Positions 1 to 10,790 of a stretch of DNA of 64,000 bases are shown piece after piece. Every line of letters begins with the position of its first letter. Position 1 is the stretch's first letter. Location of the stretch: contig NC_090989.1 in assembly GCF_041146395.1 (NCBI RefSeq), positions 52,044,501 to 52,108,500 on the forward strand, written 5' to 3'. The notes under the pieces were generated by a model, which was not told the DNA's origin, searched no databases, and saw only the letters and a program-made list of their open reading frames with translations. The stretch comes from Eulemur rufifrons. Taxonomy: Eukaryota; Chordata; Mammalia; Primates; Lemuridae. Position numbers and translations under genes: made by a program.

Positions 1-1303
1 GAAAAATCCTCAGAACTAGAAGATCTATCCAAAAAATCCAGTGGATTATAATACACTTAACTTATTAAAACGTGTTTGGCAAGCCACTGACTAGTATCAT
101 TTCAAGATGTGACTGTATTACAAAAATAAAATACTGGAATGAATATTTTTTACAAATCTTTGAAATAATCATATTTGAAATGAGGAGCTGTCTTGAAATA
201 CTAAAACCTAAGTGATCAGAAACAATGAGCTATCAGACTGCATGATCAGCACAGAGAAATTTCCAAATGAGATGAGATGTGTGCAGCCTCTACAAATTTG
301 GCTTGGGGAGGAGTTTGCTTCGGCTCACTTGAATAAGCTACTGTCTATGGCTCACAAGGGTCCCGTTCTTAATGAGGTGGTGTGTAGCAGCAACACACTG
401 TGAATCCAAATAGCAGATGGCAACACTGTTGAGTAGGCTGGCAGTCTGATGTCTAGCCACCAACTGGCGGCAATCATTATTAAAGTGATTCATGTGCCCA
501 GGGAAAATCTTCATAAGAGCCTTAGCAAATGTGAGCAGCAAAAAGCAAATGATCTGCTATTCCTATCTGCTATGGATACTACCTGTATTTCTTAAAATAT
601 TATTCCCCAAGGCCATCTACACAAAGGAATGGCATGATATGTGAACTGGAGACCCTATTCCTTTCATATATACCTTTAAACATGATAGCAGTGATTTCTC
701 TGTTTGGCAAATAGCTTTTAATTGAAGGAAACAGCTTCATAGCATTCACCCTATGGACTTATGGCAAATATTTAATGATAGGCAAGCATTTATAGACTCT
801 CTAAATACATGTTCTTGCAGATCTGATAACTGAACACATCCCATCTCAGATCATGAAGCAATGGCCTCAATTGCTCATGGTCAATCCACTTGAGACAGGT
901 AACGCATCCCTGGGTGAAAAGCTTGTTATAATCACATGGTGAGAAAAGCAGGTTAAGAGAGCCACAAGCTTTAGAAAGCTGTTCCCATGTAAGGACCTTT
1001 CCACAAGAAAAGAAGTCCTGAAGGTATTCATTTTAAAAGCTATATCTTCACCAATCAAAATGTTAAACAAATAGCATTTTTTCAAATGTTGAAAGGATCT
1101 ATTATTTGTAACCAATAAAACTTATTTTCACATCTCTATGTACTAATAAAGAAGTCTTGAGGTAATGTTTTTATTGAAAAACAAACCAATCTCTGATTCA
1201 TACGCTTACAAAATACTTGCACTTAAAGAACAAAAATCCTAGCCATTCTCTAAATCTTCATTAAATTTTCTTTCTAAAATTAAAATATAAGAAGTCTCTT
1301 ATG
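1..1303. other. unique A+T-rich DNA, no feature recognised
   Basis: I see no transposon hallmark, exon or RNA gene here. A reverse-strand frame of about 67 codons (338-541) is open but begins at a non-ATG codon, lies just inside a stop, and resembles no protein I know. Its length is expected by chance. The last 13 bases (1291-1303) are the left target duplication of the following Alu. Confidence 0.5.
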
Positions 1304-1644
1304 AGGCCAGGCTCGGTGGCTCATGCCTGTAATCCTAGCACTCTGGGAGGCCAAGGCGGGTGGATCGTTTGCGCTCAGGAGTTCGAGACCACCCTGAGCA
1401 AGAGCAAGACCCTGTCTCTACTAAAAATAGAAAGAAATTATACGGACAACTAAAAATATATAGACAAAAAAAATTAGCCAAGCATGGTGGCACATGCCTG
1501 TAGTCCCAGCTACTTGGGAGGCTGAGGCAGGAGGATTGCTTGAGCCCAGGAATTTGAGGTTGCTGTGAGCTAAGGCTGATGCCATGGCACTCTAGCCAAG
1601 GCAACAAAGTGAGACTCTGTCTCAAAAAAAAAAAAAAAAAAAAA
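1304..1644 (+). mobile_element. Alu SINE with strepsirrhine-type linker
   Basis: Dimeric 7SL-derived SINE. The left arm begins aggccaggctcggtggctca, is followed by an extra A/T-rich linker (agaaagaaattatacgga), then the right arm from ttagccaagcatggtgg, ending in an A run of about 21. It is flanked by gaagtctcttatg (1291-1303) and gaagtgtcttatg (1645-1657), a 13-bp target-site duplication with one mismatch, so both boundaries are well defined. Several CpG sites have decayed (ctcggtgg, gccatggcac), so this is one of the older linker-bearing copies here. Confidence 0.95.
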
Positions 1645-1877
1645 GAAGTGTCTTATGTTACATACTTATAATAACAAGGAAAAAACACTATGGTTAAATA
1701 TCCAGTATTCCATGTTACAATCACAGATTTTATTATACATTCCTTTTATCGTAATTTTTTAATGGAAGCAAAATTTAAAACCTTTTTTTAAGGAGTGTTG
1801 AAATCACTCTGATTGGATTCTCTTTGGCTTTAGCAATTTGATAAGCCAATTCAAGGTAAATATCACAACTTCTAGAG

Positions 1878-2018
1878 CAGCGGTCCCCAACCTTTTTGGC
1901 ACCAGGGACTGGTTTCATGGAAGACATGGGTGTGAGGGGCACAGGCAGTGATGCATGGCTGGCTCCTAACAGGCCACAGACCGGTACCAGGCCACAACCC
2001 AGGGGTTGGGGACCACAG
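1878..2018. mobile_element. small non-autonomous hAT-type DNA transposon
   Basis: The element begins cagcggtccccaacc and ends ggttggggaccacag, so the ends are inverted repeats. It is bordered on both sides by the identical 8-mer ttctagag (1870-1877 and 2019-2026), the 8-bp target duplication typical of hAT transposition. The interior (tttttggcaccagggac..., ...aacaggccacagaccggta) matches my memory of a common mammalian hAT-Charlie family (MER30-like; name unverified). At 141 bp it is an internal-deletion derivative. A longer relative lies at 34911-35178. Confidence 0.85.
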
Positions 2019-2026
2019 TTCTAGAG

Positions 2027-2518
2027 AGAGTACTTTGCCCTAGTGTCAAACACAAGGGTCATTCTTATCTAAACTTAGGTACCCCAGTCCTGGCAATAAA
2101 GCTCAAAAGCAAACTCACACACCCTCTCTCAAATCTCTCAACATTCTCCAAAAAAAAAGAAATCAAATGTCAAAACTCACCATACACTTTGATATTTAAG
2201 ACCCAAAAACCCCAAATCAATGAGAGATTTACTCAAATTTGCTTGTCTCCTGGATACCTTATGAGAAATAAATCAATGTCAGAAGAAAAGATGTTCATAT
2301 CTTGTTCTACATGGGAAAACAAGTGCCATGTACTAAAGGAAGTCTGAAAATGGTGGCATAAGTTCCTTCAAATGGCTGGAATCCCTCGAAATATTGGAAA
2401 ATTTAGACTACCAAGAGTTATGTTTTTGTCAAATATAAAATGCTAGACATTAGGAAAATAAGATAGGATGATGAATGTTTATTCCTGAGTATTAGTACTC
2501 AGTGGTAAGTATAAAAGA
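2027..2518. other. unique DNA, no feature recognised
   Basis: A+T-rich sequence with a forward frame running into it from 2006 (113 codons). The frame starts inside the hAT element and continues into anonymous DNA, shows no recognisable domain, and is treated as chance. Confidence 0.4.
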
Positions 2519-2574
2519 AAACCAGCAATGGTTAGACTAGTTCAAAGGAAACCAGCAATGGTTAGGCTAGTTCT
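2519..2574. repeat. 30-bp tandem duplication (about two copies)
   Basis: The stretch starting accagcaatggttagactag at 2521 recurs exactly 30 bases later at 2551 as accagcaatggttaggctag, with one substitution in this core and divergence at the end of the unit. The second unit runs directly into the left end of the 213-bp duplicated segment at 2571. Confidence 0.85.
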
Positions 2575-2783
2575 TGAAGTTAGAGATGCTACCGCATCTA
2601 TCACAAAGAGAATCAAAACCATCTACCATACACACAAACACACATTTACTGCCAATATTAACATAACTTTACTATTCAACAGTCTTCATTAGCATAACTT
2701 TACTAATCCAAGAGACTCCTGCCCAGGAAAATTGCATTGAAAAACGACTATACAATGTTGGTTCATCCCAGGAACTTCTCTAA
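2571..2783 (+). repeat. duplicated segment, copy A (unclassified)
   Basis: This 213-bp block aligns end to end with 7991-8204 in the same orientation. By hand alignment there are about 14 substitutions and three small gaps, roughly 92-93% identity. The block has no ORF, no A tail and no terminal inverted repeat. Internally cataactttacta occurs twice (around 2663 and 2693). I do not recognise it as a known repeat family. It could be a low-copy interspersed repeat or a local segmental duplication. Confidence 0.85.
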
Positions 2784-2989
2784 GGACATATTTACAGGTA
2801 TTCTGATACAATGACAAAGATGAAGGTGAAGGTGAATAGGTATGTTGATAGCAGTACTACAGATGCTCAATTTGAGCAAATTAGTCCCACTACCAAAAGG
2901 TGAATATTTTTTCTGAGAACAGAAGAATTCTAGTGATTATAGTCTAAGGATATTGTAAATTCACTCCTGAAAATTACTAAGTAGTTGTT

Positions 2990-3421
2990 TTTTGTTCTTC
3001 CATCCTTCACTGAAACTATCCTTATTAAGAACTCCAATGGTGTCCATCTTGCCAGAATCAAAGTTTCATTCTCAGACTCTCACTTACTCTAATTCTCAGA
3101 GGCATTTAATGCAATTGATTATTACTAACAGCATCTTGAAACACTTTTTTGGCTTGGTTTCTAGAACGGCAGTGTAAGTGCCTGGTTTTCCTCCTCCCTT
3201 GCTGAAAGTTCATTGTCAGTCTCCTATTTAGCTCCTCATCAAAATCCTGACCTTTTGACATTTGAATGTTCTTAGATGCCCTGTATATATTCTGATACCT
3301 GAATGAACCTGGACATTCTTATATGTGCACTCTAATGAATGCAGGGACTGTGTGTGCCTCGTTCACTGTACAATGTCTAGTATACAGGGGACACTCAAAT
3401 ATTTGCTGATGGAAAGAATGA
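2990..3421 (+). mobile_element. L2/CR1-clade LINE fragment
   Basis: The 5' part resembles a CR1/L2-type reverse transcriptase coding region on the plus strand: ggcatttaatgcaattgatt corresponds to the conserved AFDTVDH region and gcctggttttcctcctccct to WFSSYL. The 3' part (3335-3421: gcagggactgtgtgtgcctc ... caaatatttgctgatgga) is the typical L2 3' end. Frames are broken by indels and there is a large internal deletion. This is an ancient, inactive copy. Confidence 0.75.
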
Positions 3422-3469
3422 ATACTGGAACAAGATACCCAGTTTGAATAGATGACTATAAGTATAACA

Positions 3470-3690
3470 ATGATGACTTGGGGATTAAATAGTTCCTAAC
3501 ATTATTTCATTGAGATAGGTGTAAATATTATAATCCTCCCCTTTTAGAATGGAAATTGAGGTTTAGATAGGTCCAGTAACTTGCCCAAGAACAAACAGCT
3601 ATGAACTGTCAGAGCTGGGATTTGTGCTCTGGCTGTCCTAGTACAAAGGTCATGCTTTTGACTCAGTGCTGTACTTATTGATGAGTGCAA
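3470..3690 (-). mobile_element. MIR SINE
   Basis: Reverse complement of the MIR core: the series taatcctccccttttagaat, gaaattgaggtttagatagg, taacttgcccaagaacaaac and agagctgggatttgtgctct is the antisense of the tRNA-derived SINE found in all mammals. No flanking repeats survive, as expected for its age. Confidence 0.85.
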
Positions 3691-3784
3691 GAGAAAATGA
3701 GGAATAGGAACCCTTGTTTACCTGGCATATCTCTTGGACCTCTGCTACAATATAGTCTTGAAGTTGATGGTTCTGATGGTAGCA

Positions 3785-3945
3785 GGAAAGGACCTTTGTC
3801 CTCATCTATAAAATGGAAACAAGGACACTATCAGTCTTACTTCTTTTTGTGATTATTTTGGGGCTAAAATAAGATAAAGGATATGCAAAATATAAATCGC
3901 CGTACCAAAATCGTGGGTGATTTACATTTATTATTACTACTGGGA
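3785..3945 (+). mobile_element. MIR SINE fragment
   Basis: The 3' half of a MIR in sense orientation: ttgtcctcatctataaaatg, then the gggctaaaataagataaagg region and a tail ending around ttattattactac. Heavily diverged. Confidence 0.6.
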
Positions 3946-4739
3946 GGCACTAAAAGAAGATCTGAAATGGAGAGGGAGAAAATCTCCTTACAGACAAAGA
4001 CTGACTATAGGAGAGGAAGAAGGTAGTCAAGAAAGAGCTAGAGCATCCCTTACTTATCTAACTCAGTTAGGGAAATGGACAGAAAGAGAGGCAGTAGTTT
4101 ATGGTTACCCCGTAAAAGATAATGAATACCCACTACACAATTACAGAATTAAAAGTTCATTGACCTAGCCATAGCATATTTTGTTTTAAAGTAAACCACG
4201 AGGACAAAAGTCTGCTGATGCTGTGAAATAAAACTGATGATTCTGCAGTTAATTTGTTTTATTCCTGTGTGGTTTTACCTTCCATTGACCCCAGAGACAT
4301 TCCAATTAGTGTATCTCAGGGATGACTAGAGATAGAGTAGGCAGGGGAAATTAGGTTAATGAGGAAGCATAGAGGAAGGGAATCCTGGGACTTCCTGTTC
4401 CTCAGGAATATACAGGTCTTTAAACTGTAATTAGATATCAGAGTCAGGAATACTCTCAAAATTCACTTTCACCATTGGATTTCAGATTGTAGTATTTGAT
4501 TACTATAGAAAATAGTGATCAGGCTGACCTTAAATTCTGAGACTTCGCTTAAAAGTTTACAAAGGGTGCCTTCTTCGTTTGTTGGCAATATAGCCACCAC
4601 ATCTTCATAAGGCTCGCCACTGCACATACCCATGTTTCTTGGTCATGTTTGTGTCTCCACTATAAACATCACACAAGACAATTTAACTTAATTAATCAAA
4701 AATATTTCCTAACTCAAAAAGTGCAGAGGGATGGGCCAG
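3946..4739. other. unique DNA, no feature recognised
   Basis: A forward frame at 3917-4168 (83 codons) overlaps the MIR tail at its start and shows no known domain. Otherwise there is nothing to annotate. Confidence 0.4.
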
Positions 4740-4955
4740 TCGAGATAGTGCTTTGGAGTGAGTCAGATCAATATTTTAATCTCAGTTCAGATACTTAGCA
4801 AATAAAAGACTCCACCTCAGCCTGAATATGCTCATTATTTAAATGGATATAGTCCTTGCAAGGTAGTTCTAAAGATTCTATGATAATTCACTTGAAGTAA
4901 TTAGATTGCCTGCACAGCTCAATAAAGCATGATTACTATTACTAATATTAACAAA
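4740..4955 (+). mobile_element. MIR SINE
   Basis: Sense-oriented MIR: agtgctttggagtgagtcag at the 5' side, atctcagttcagatacttag in the core, then cctcagcctgaatatgctca and the 3' end cagctcaataaagcatgatt. Diverged and without visible target duplication. Confidence 0.75.
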
Positions 4956-5092
4956 GTTGTTAATCATTGAAATGGTAATACCAGAATTGTCTGCAATTTT
5001 ATTTTCACTTTTTGTTTACAAAAAAAGAGATACTTCTGTGTGCTTAGAGAGAACCTATTCTAGAGATTTAGGAATTTATTCAATAATCACCT

Positions 5093-5438
5093 TGTCTTAG
5101 TCTATTTTTGTGCTATGGTAGCAAAACATCTGAGACTGGGTAATTTATAATGAACAGAAATTTATTAACTCAACAGTTCTGGAGGCTGGCAAGTCCAAGG
5201 TCAAGATGTCAGCATCTAGTGAGGGTCTCCTTGCTGCATCAATACATGGTGGAAGGTGAGAGTGTAAGAGGGCAAGAGGCAGCTGAACTCACCTTCTTAC
5301 GACAACACCAATCCCACTGATGAGGGGAGAACCCTCATGGCCTAATCACCTCTTAAAGGTCTTACCTTTTAATACTGTTACAATGGCAATTAAATTTTAA
5401 CGTGAATTTTGGAAGGGACAAATATTCAAACCATAGCA
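5093..5438 (-). mobile_element. ERVL-MaLR LTR (MST/MLT1 type), solo
   Basis: On the plus strand it begins tgtcttagtctatttttgtg, passes through actgggtaatttataatgaa and agttctggaggctggcaagt, and ends ttcaaaccatagca. This is the reverse complement of the mammalian MaLR LTR, whose sense ends are TGCTATGG and AGACA. No internal region is attached, so it is probably a solo LTR left by recombination. Confidence 0.88.
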
Positions 5439-5464
5439 CCCTTCCAAGGTTTTTGCTAACTCTA

Positions 5465-5668
5465 ATTATTAATTAATGGGTCCAAGAAACAATTACTAAG
5501 CACTTACTATGTGCTAAGTACCATGAGTCAAGGGTCTAGGGAAGACACAAAAATGAATATAATATAGACCTCATTCTAGAATTTACAGGGAATGTAAAAA
5601 AATAATTTCAAGAAGAAACTAAGCATCATAAAAGAGGTATAAATATAATATTATGGGAATCCAAAGTA
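5465..5668 (-). mobile_element. old CR1/L2/L3-type LINE, antisense, part 1
   Basis: The plus-strand text taagcacttactatgtgcta, gaagacacaaaaatgaatat and tagacctcattctagaattt is characteristic of an ancient CR1-clade LINE read antisense. The element is interrupted at 5668 by the Tigger-type insertion and appears to resume after 6177. Confidence 0.45.
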
Positions 5669-6176
5669 GATTGACTCTTGAGCAATGTGGGGGGTCGATA
5701 ATGCAATAAAAAAAATCCATGTATATATTTTGACTCCCCAAAAGTTTAACTGCTAATAGTCTACTGTTGACCAGAAGCCTCACCAAGAATGTAACTGTTG
5801 ATTAACACATATTTTGTGTGTCCTATACATTATATACTGTATTCTTACAAAAAAACAAACCAGTGAAAAGAAAATGTTATTAAGAAAATCATAAGGAAGA
5901 AAAAATATATTTACTATTTATTAAGCAGAAATGGGGCATCATTATAAAAATCTTCATCCTCATCATCTTCACACTGAGTAGGCTGAGGAGGAGGAGGAGG
6001 AGGAGGAAGAGGAGGGGTTGATCTTGCTGTCTCAGGAGTGGCAGAGGCAGAAAAGGTGGAGGAGGTGGAAGGAGAGGCAGGAGAGGCAGGCACACTTGAT
6101 GTAACTTTAATTGAAAAAAAATCCATGTATAAGTGGACCCACACAGTTTAAACCCATCTTGTTCAAGTGTCAACTG
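5669..6176 (-). mobile_element. Tigger/pogo-type DNA transposon with transposase tail remnant
   Basis: The ends are inverted repeats: plus-strand left end gattgactcttgagcaatg, and the reverse complement of the right end reads cagttgacacttgaacaaga. Both ends abut a TA dinucleotide (5667-5668 and 6177-6178), the target duplication of Tc1/mariner-pogo elements. On the minus strand (6144-5914) a 76-codon frame encodes a Ser/Thr/Pro-rich stretch, a proline run encoded by a GGA-repeat tract (about 5986-6014), and an acidic tail (EDDEDEDFYND). I read this as the C-terminal remnant of the family's transposase. The DDE domain is absent, so the copy is non-autonomous. It sits inside an older LINE. Confidence 0.8.
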
Positions 6177-6178
6177 TA

Positions 6179-6800
6179 CATGGTTCCTCTGTGTGAAGAA
6201 ATCCAGGAAAGTATCATGGATAATGTGGTGTTTGATCTGAGCCTTACATTAAGCATAGAATTTAAATACGCAGAGATTGAAGAGGAAGTAGACGAATGAT
6301 TCATGCTTTTATTGGTTTCAACATCTTCCCAGTGCTTTAATCTCTGGAGATCAGCCTCCAAAATACCTACACTCTAGGGATAGACAGCAAGGCCACGTGA
6401 AGGTGAGGTGACATGAGCAAGAAACATGATAGCGGAAGGGAAGAGTAGAGGACAATAAATTTGCAGCCAGATCATGGAAGGCTTTGGATGCTGAGGTAAA
6501 ATATTTAGACTTCATTGAAGTCTTTTGGAGATAAATCTCAAAAACATTAACCCCACATTAAAGTTAAAAACAAAAGCTAGAGGCCTCATTATAGATATAA
6601 ATTGACTCAGAGAACATCTATATTGTTAAGACTGAAAGAATGGCATCTCAAGTTCTCTCTAGAAGTGTTTGAAATATATCAGAAGATGGAAGTCTGGAAT
6701 TAGGGACATAATGAACAGGAAGCTATTTCAATAGGTCAGGTGTGAAGTCATGAGGGCCTAAACTGAGACAGAAAAAGACAAATAAGAGACACAGTGGTGG
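6179..6800 (-). mobile_element. old CR1/L2/L3-type LINE, antisense, part 2
   Basis: Plus-strand landmarks are gcagccagatcatggaaggc (6461-6480), tttggatgctgaggtaaaat, and further on aggaagctatttcaatagg followed by tgagggcctaaactgagaca. These match my memory of the antisense of a CR1-clade LINE (region 3' of the reverse transcriptase). The section 6240-6400 is too diverged to assign, and the boundaries are approximate. Confidence 0.45.
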
Positions 6801-7525
6801 TGCTCTATGACTTCATAACTGTGTTTGACCACCCATAAAGACAGGCAATTTGGTTAAATAAAAAAATTTAAATCCATATCTCTCTCAACATTTGTACTTA
6901 CAGAGGCATAAATATTTCAATTTTAAAATTATACATGAAATAAATAGCAAGGTGATTGAAAACACAGTTAATCTGGCAGACTCTCGTGTAAGCCAAAAAC
7001 GTATGCAAGCAGTCTCCTAAACTCTTTTCCATCCCAACATTATCCTGTCTGCCTGCCTTCCTGTTGCCCGGTCTTCTGCAAGAATTCTCAGTTAACTCCT
7101 CCCTTAAACTTTAAATCAGCTGACAAATACCGAACCTCTTTCCTAGCTGCAACCAGCAAAGCGGATCCTTCTAACTTTCAATCTGGCCCATTTTTATGTG
7201 ATGACACTTTCTTAAAGAGACTAATATTATCTCTGAGAAAAAAGCTCTATGTGTGACTTTTCATTATAAAAATATCCACGGGTACATAACATTATTCAAG
7301 AAAACATGAAAGCATGCAGAACAAGTAAACAACTGAAAGGGCAGCAAGACAAGACAAATGTTTTCTAATAAAAACATGAGAATACATTTCATTATCTATG
7401 AAACATAGAGAGGTTATCCTAAGAGATATCTAAGGCTAAAAAATGGTATGAGATACACTTACACACAACTGTACATAAGTATTTTTATGAAAATACCAAA
7501 TTCGTCATATTCACATTCCCTCAAT
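6801..7525. other. unique DNA, no feature recognised
   Basis: A+T-rich sequence with no exon-like or transposon hallmark that I can identify. Confidence 0.4.
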
Positions 7526-7529
7526 GCCT

Positions 7530-7990
7530 GGTCATTTCCATCCCACCCCAACTTCACTCTTTTATTCATTCAGTTATTAAAATCAGAGACCTTGGAAGCA
7601 CACTTAGCTTGTCTTTTCCCCTTATTTCCCATAGCTAATTTCTAAAAATCTTCTGGTTGTATTCTACTATTTAAATTTCCCTTGCCCTTACCTAGTTAAA
7701 CCCAATGTCTCCCCCACCTTTCTGATAGGATAAAATGCAAAATTCTTATTACGGTATAAAGGCCCATTAGATAAAGCCACATTACAGCCTTATTTCTTAT
7801 CCTTCCCCCTTATATACTCAGGCACTTTTTGTTCCCTCTGCTTGGAATGGTTCCAAAAAGGCTCAAGTATCATTTCCTCTAAGAAGCCCACAGTGCTCCC
7901 TGCAACCCAACCATACTTTTTTAAAGCACTTATTACTTATCCTAAATATGTTCTATAACTTACCTGCCTTTACCACTAGACTTCATGAAA
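7530..7990 (+). mobile_element. L2-type LINE 3' region
   Basis: Plus-strand text follows the 3' coding end of an L2/CR1 LINE: gataggataaaatgcaaaat, gtataaaggcccattagata, gttccctctgcttggaatgg, tttcctctaagaagcccaca and ttaccactagacttcatgaa. The usual L2 tail (gagggcaggga... and the A-poor terminus) is missing. The sequence changes abruptly at 7991, where copy B of the duplicated segment begins. Confidence 0.7.
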
Positions 7991-8204
7991 TTATTGAAGT
8001 TAGAGATGCTACCACATCTATGGCAAAAAAAATCAAAACCATCTACCACACACACAAACACACACAATTTACTGTCAATATTAACATGACTTTACTATTC
8101 AACAGTCTTCATTAGCATAACTTTACTAATCCTAGAGACTCCTGCCCAGGAAAATTACATTGCAAATGACTACACAATGTTGTTCATCCCAGGAACTTCT
8201 CTAA
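7991..8204 (+). repeat. duplicated segment, copy B (unclassified)
   Basis: Counterpart of 2571-2783, same orientation, starting ttattgaagttagagatgct and ending aggaacttctctaa. Its left border coincides with the point where an L2 loses its 3' tail. That suggests this copy was inserted into, or replaced, part of that L2, so copy A is the likelier donor. It has no A tail and no obvious target duplication. Confidence 0.8.
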
Positions 8205-8675
8205 AATCTATTGACTCTTCAATAGAAAATATTAACCAACAGCTTATATCCCGAGACTCTCTAAACAATAAATTTAGATGAAATAAATATCTTTACATAT
8301 ATTATAATAATAATATAATAGTAAATGAAGGAGACTTGTTACTGAATAAAATGTAAAAATTAATTAGAGTACATTTTACTCATTCTTTCTCTACAGTGTC
8401 TGATGATTCTTCCCAAATAAGGGTAATCCTTTACCAAGACAATAATAAGAAGCAAATCTTCACATTTTCTGAGCTCTGTAAAGAAATATTTTTCAGGTAA
8501 ATCTTTGTCAAAACAAAGGCATGGTCAACAAATATCCTCAAACATTAGATTATCATACAGTACTTGAGTCTATGCAACTACCAGTGGCATAGGAATTGTC
8601 TGATGGTGATTTTTTAATATACTGAAACTTTCTATGACAAAAAAATAATCACACATATACCAATTTGTTTAATAT
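8205..8675. other. unique A+T-rich DNA
   Basis: Contains an A/T-only stretch (about 8296-8325) but no recognisable element. Confidence 0.4.
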
Positions 8676-8679
8676 GCAA

Positions 8680-8945
8680 TGCATGTTTACTGGGCTGTCA
8701 TTCTCCATCTCCTTTTCTCCTTTTACCCAATCTCTCACCCTTTTCCTACTTTCACGAATCTTTCTCTCTGCCCTGCAGAAATTATGAACTGCAATCAGAA
8801 AAATCACCTGTATCTTATACTTTTCTTCTGGTTAGTCTCTTTACCTTCTTGCTTTAACTGAAACTTGGCAATGCCCTGAGAACACAACTTACCCTGCTCT
8901 TCCTCTCATAATCTATCTTGGTTGATTCCAGGTCTTGGGAGGAAA
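8680..8945 (+). mobile_element. CR1/L2-type LINE fragment (endonuclease region)
   Basis: The stretch tgctttaactgaaacttggc reads LTETW, a signature of the apurinic endonuclease domain of CR1/L2-clade LINEs. The preceding pyrimidine-rich text (ttacccaatctctcaccctt) also fits that family. It is short and diverged, and the assignment is by motif only. Confidence 0.45.
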
Positions 8946-9284
8946 AAATAAACAGGATGAACCTGGAATATCTTATCATACATGTAAAAAAAATAACAGA
9001 CACCCATGGTTATGTTAAAAGGACTCAGGAGATAACTTAAAGAGGCTCCCAGTGGTCAAAGATAGGAAAATTTGAGCATCATTAAGAATAATACCTCCAA
9101 TGGGCTGAAGCACAACAAATATGTTTAAATCTGTGAGTTCATAGCTATACTAAAAATAATTGGCAGATGCTAGGGAATCATATTATTTTGAAAACATGGT
9201 TTTGAAAATAATCATGCATTTGCATGAACTATACCACTGTTATGCCAAATATTAGATGAGGGGAAATTTCTGTTTATAAAAATG
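8946..9284. other. unique DNA, no feature recognised
   Basis: Nothing identifiable beyond A+T-rich anonymous sequence. Confidence 0.4.
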
Positions 9285-10790
9285 TTCTAAGGGATTTCCA
9301 CTCTCAGCCATGCATGATAAAGTAGCTGGTGTTGAACTAACCCTTCTGCCAAAAACAACTATAAAGGCCGGATGACATATATAAATCAACTGTTTGAAGG
9401 CATTGGCAAAAAATCAGTATAGACAGGACTTTCTCAGTCCCTGAGAGAAGAAAAGCACATATGGTGAGCTCTACATTCATGTTATGGCTATTTTCTGTGG
9501 GCATTTTTCAAATTGTGATGAAGGGCAATATAGCTCAAATTGAAAGTGACAGTCTTAATGGACTGAGGAGAAAGAGGCTTGATTCAGAGCTGCCAAAGGG
9601 GCTTGGAATTGAGCCTCAAAATCTCAGACAGGAAATAAATTGAGAGAAAGATACAAAAATTTGCATGCAAATTCCCCTCAACTCATGTTAATGTTTCATG
9701 GTGTGAAAATATGACAACACTAGTACAAATGGTGGCAGGTGGGTAAATGGAATTAAACTGTTAATGATTCGTAGACAGTAATTGGTAAAGTTACTCATTT
9801 AAGATAGACTGCAATAAGATATGGAGATATATACATATACATACATATATAGTAATTGTATGAAAAGTACTAAAAGAATCATTTTTTAAATGTATAACTA
9901 AAAAACTGATAAAGGGAAAATGGAATAATAAATGATACCTAATTAATCTAAAATAATTCATAAAAGGAAAAGTAAAGGATCAAGGGCAAAGAGGATACAT
10001 AGAAAACAAATAGCACATCGATAGACTTAAAACCAACTATGTGAGTAGTTATATGAGATATAAATGGACCAAAGACTTTAATTAAAAGACCAAGGCTATC
10101 AGACTGAAATTTAAGAAAAGATTCCACTTTATCCTGTTTGAAAGAGACATACTTTAAATAAAAAGACACAGAAAACTTGAAAGTAAAGGAATAGAAAAAT
10201 ATATACCATGAAAAAGCTAAATAAAAGAAAGCCAGTATAACTTTATCAATATCAAGCAAAGTAAACCTTAAGAAAAGTATTACTAGAAAGATTCACATTC
10301 CAAAATGATAAAAGAAAGCACTAAATACGAAAATAAAACATTCTTAAATTTGTATTACTTAATACTGTATAGAACAAGTCCACAATCATACTTTGAAATG
10401 TTATAATAATTGACAAAGCAGACAAAAAATTCAAAAAATCAGAATATAGAAAATTTAAACATGATCAAATTGACCTTAACCTAATTGACAAACAGATAAC
10501 ACTGCAGCCAACAACTGCAAAGTACACATATTTTTCAAATGCACTTAGACATTTACCAAAATAGACCAAAGCAAATATCAACAGATTGAAATCATTTGAG
10601 TATGTTCTCTGACCAGAGTGGGATTAAACCAAAGGACAATGACATAAAGATAACTAGAAAAATTCCTAAATGTTTGGAATCATAGTTAGCAATACAATTC
10701 TAAATAACCTATAAGTAAGAGGAAAAAATTGCAATGGAAATCAGAAATACAGTACAAGTTTTTAAAAATTGCTTTCATAAATTGATTTGT
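9285..10790 (+). mobile_element. old L1 (L1M type), sense, degraded
   Basis: The part from about 10020 follows the L1 ORF2 endonuclease coding sequence on the plus strand: gaaagagacatactttaaat, ggaatagaaaaatatatacc, ccaacaactgcaaagtacac, atatttttcaaatgcactta, agtatgttctctgaccagag. The upstream part (9285-10000) resembles the 5' portion of old L1 elements and is assigned with less certainty. No frame remains open, and the element stops abruptly near 10790. Confidence 0.65.

Noticed and set aside
338..541. Reverse-strand 67-codon frame that reads like globular protein
   Set aside because: It opens at a non-ATG codon close to an upstream stop, matches no family I know, and has no poly(A) or flanking repeat to suggest a processed pseudogene.
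5914..6173. Proline-rich host protein fragment
   Set aside because: The frame lies entirely within the TIR-bounded Tigger-type element and is explained by its transposase tail and GGA tract.
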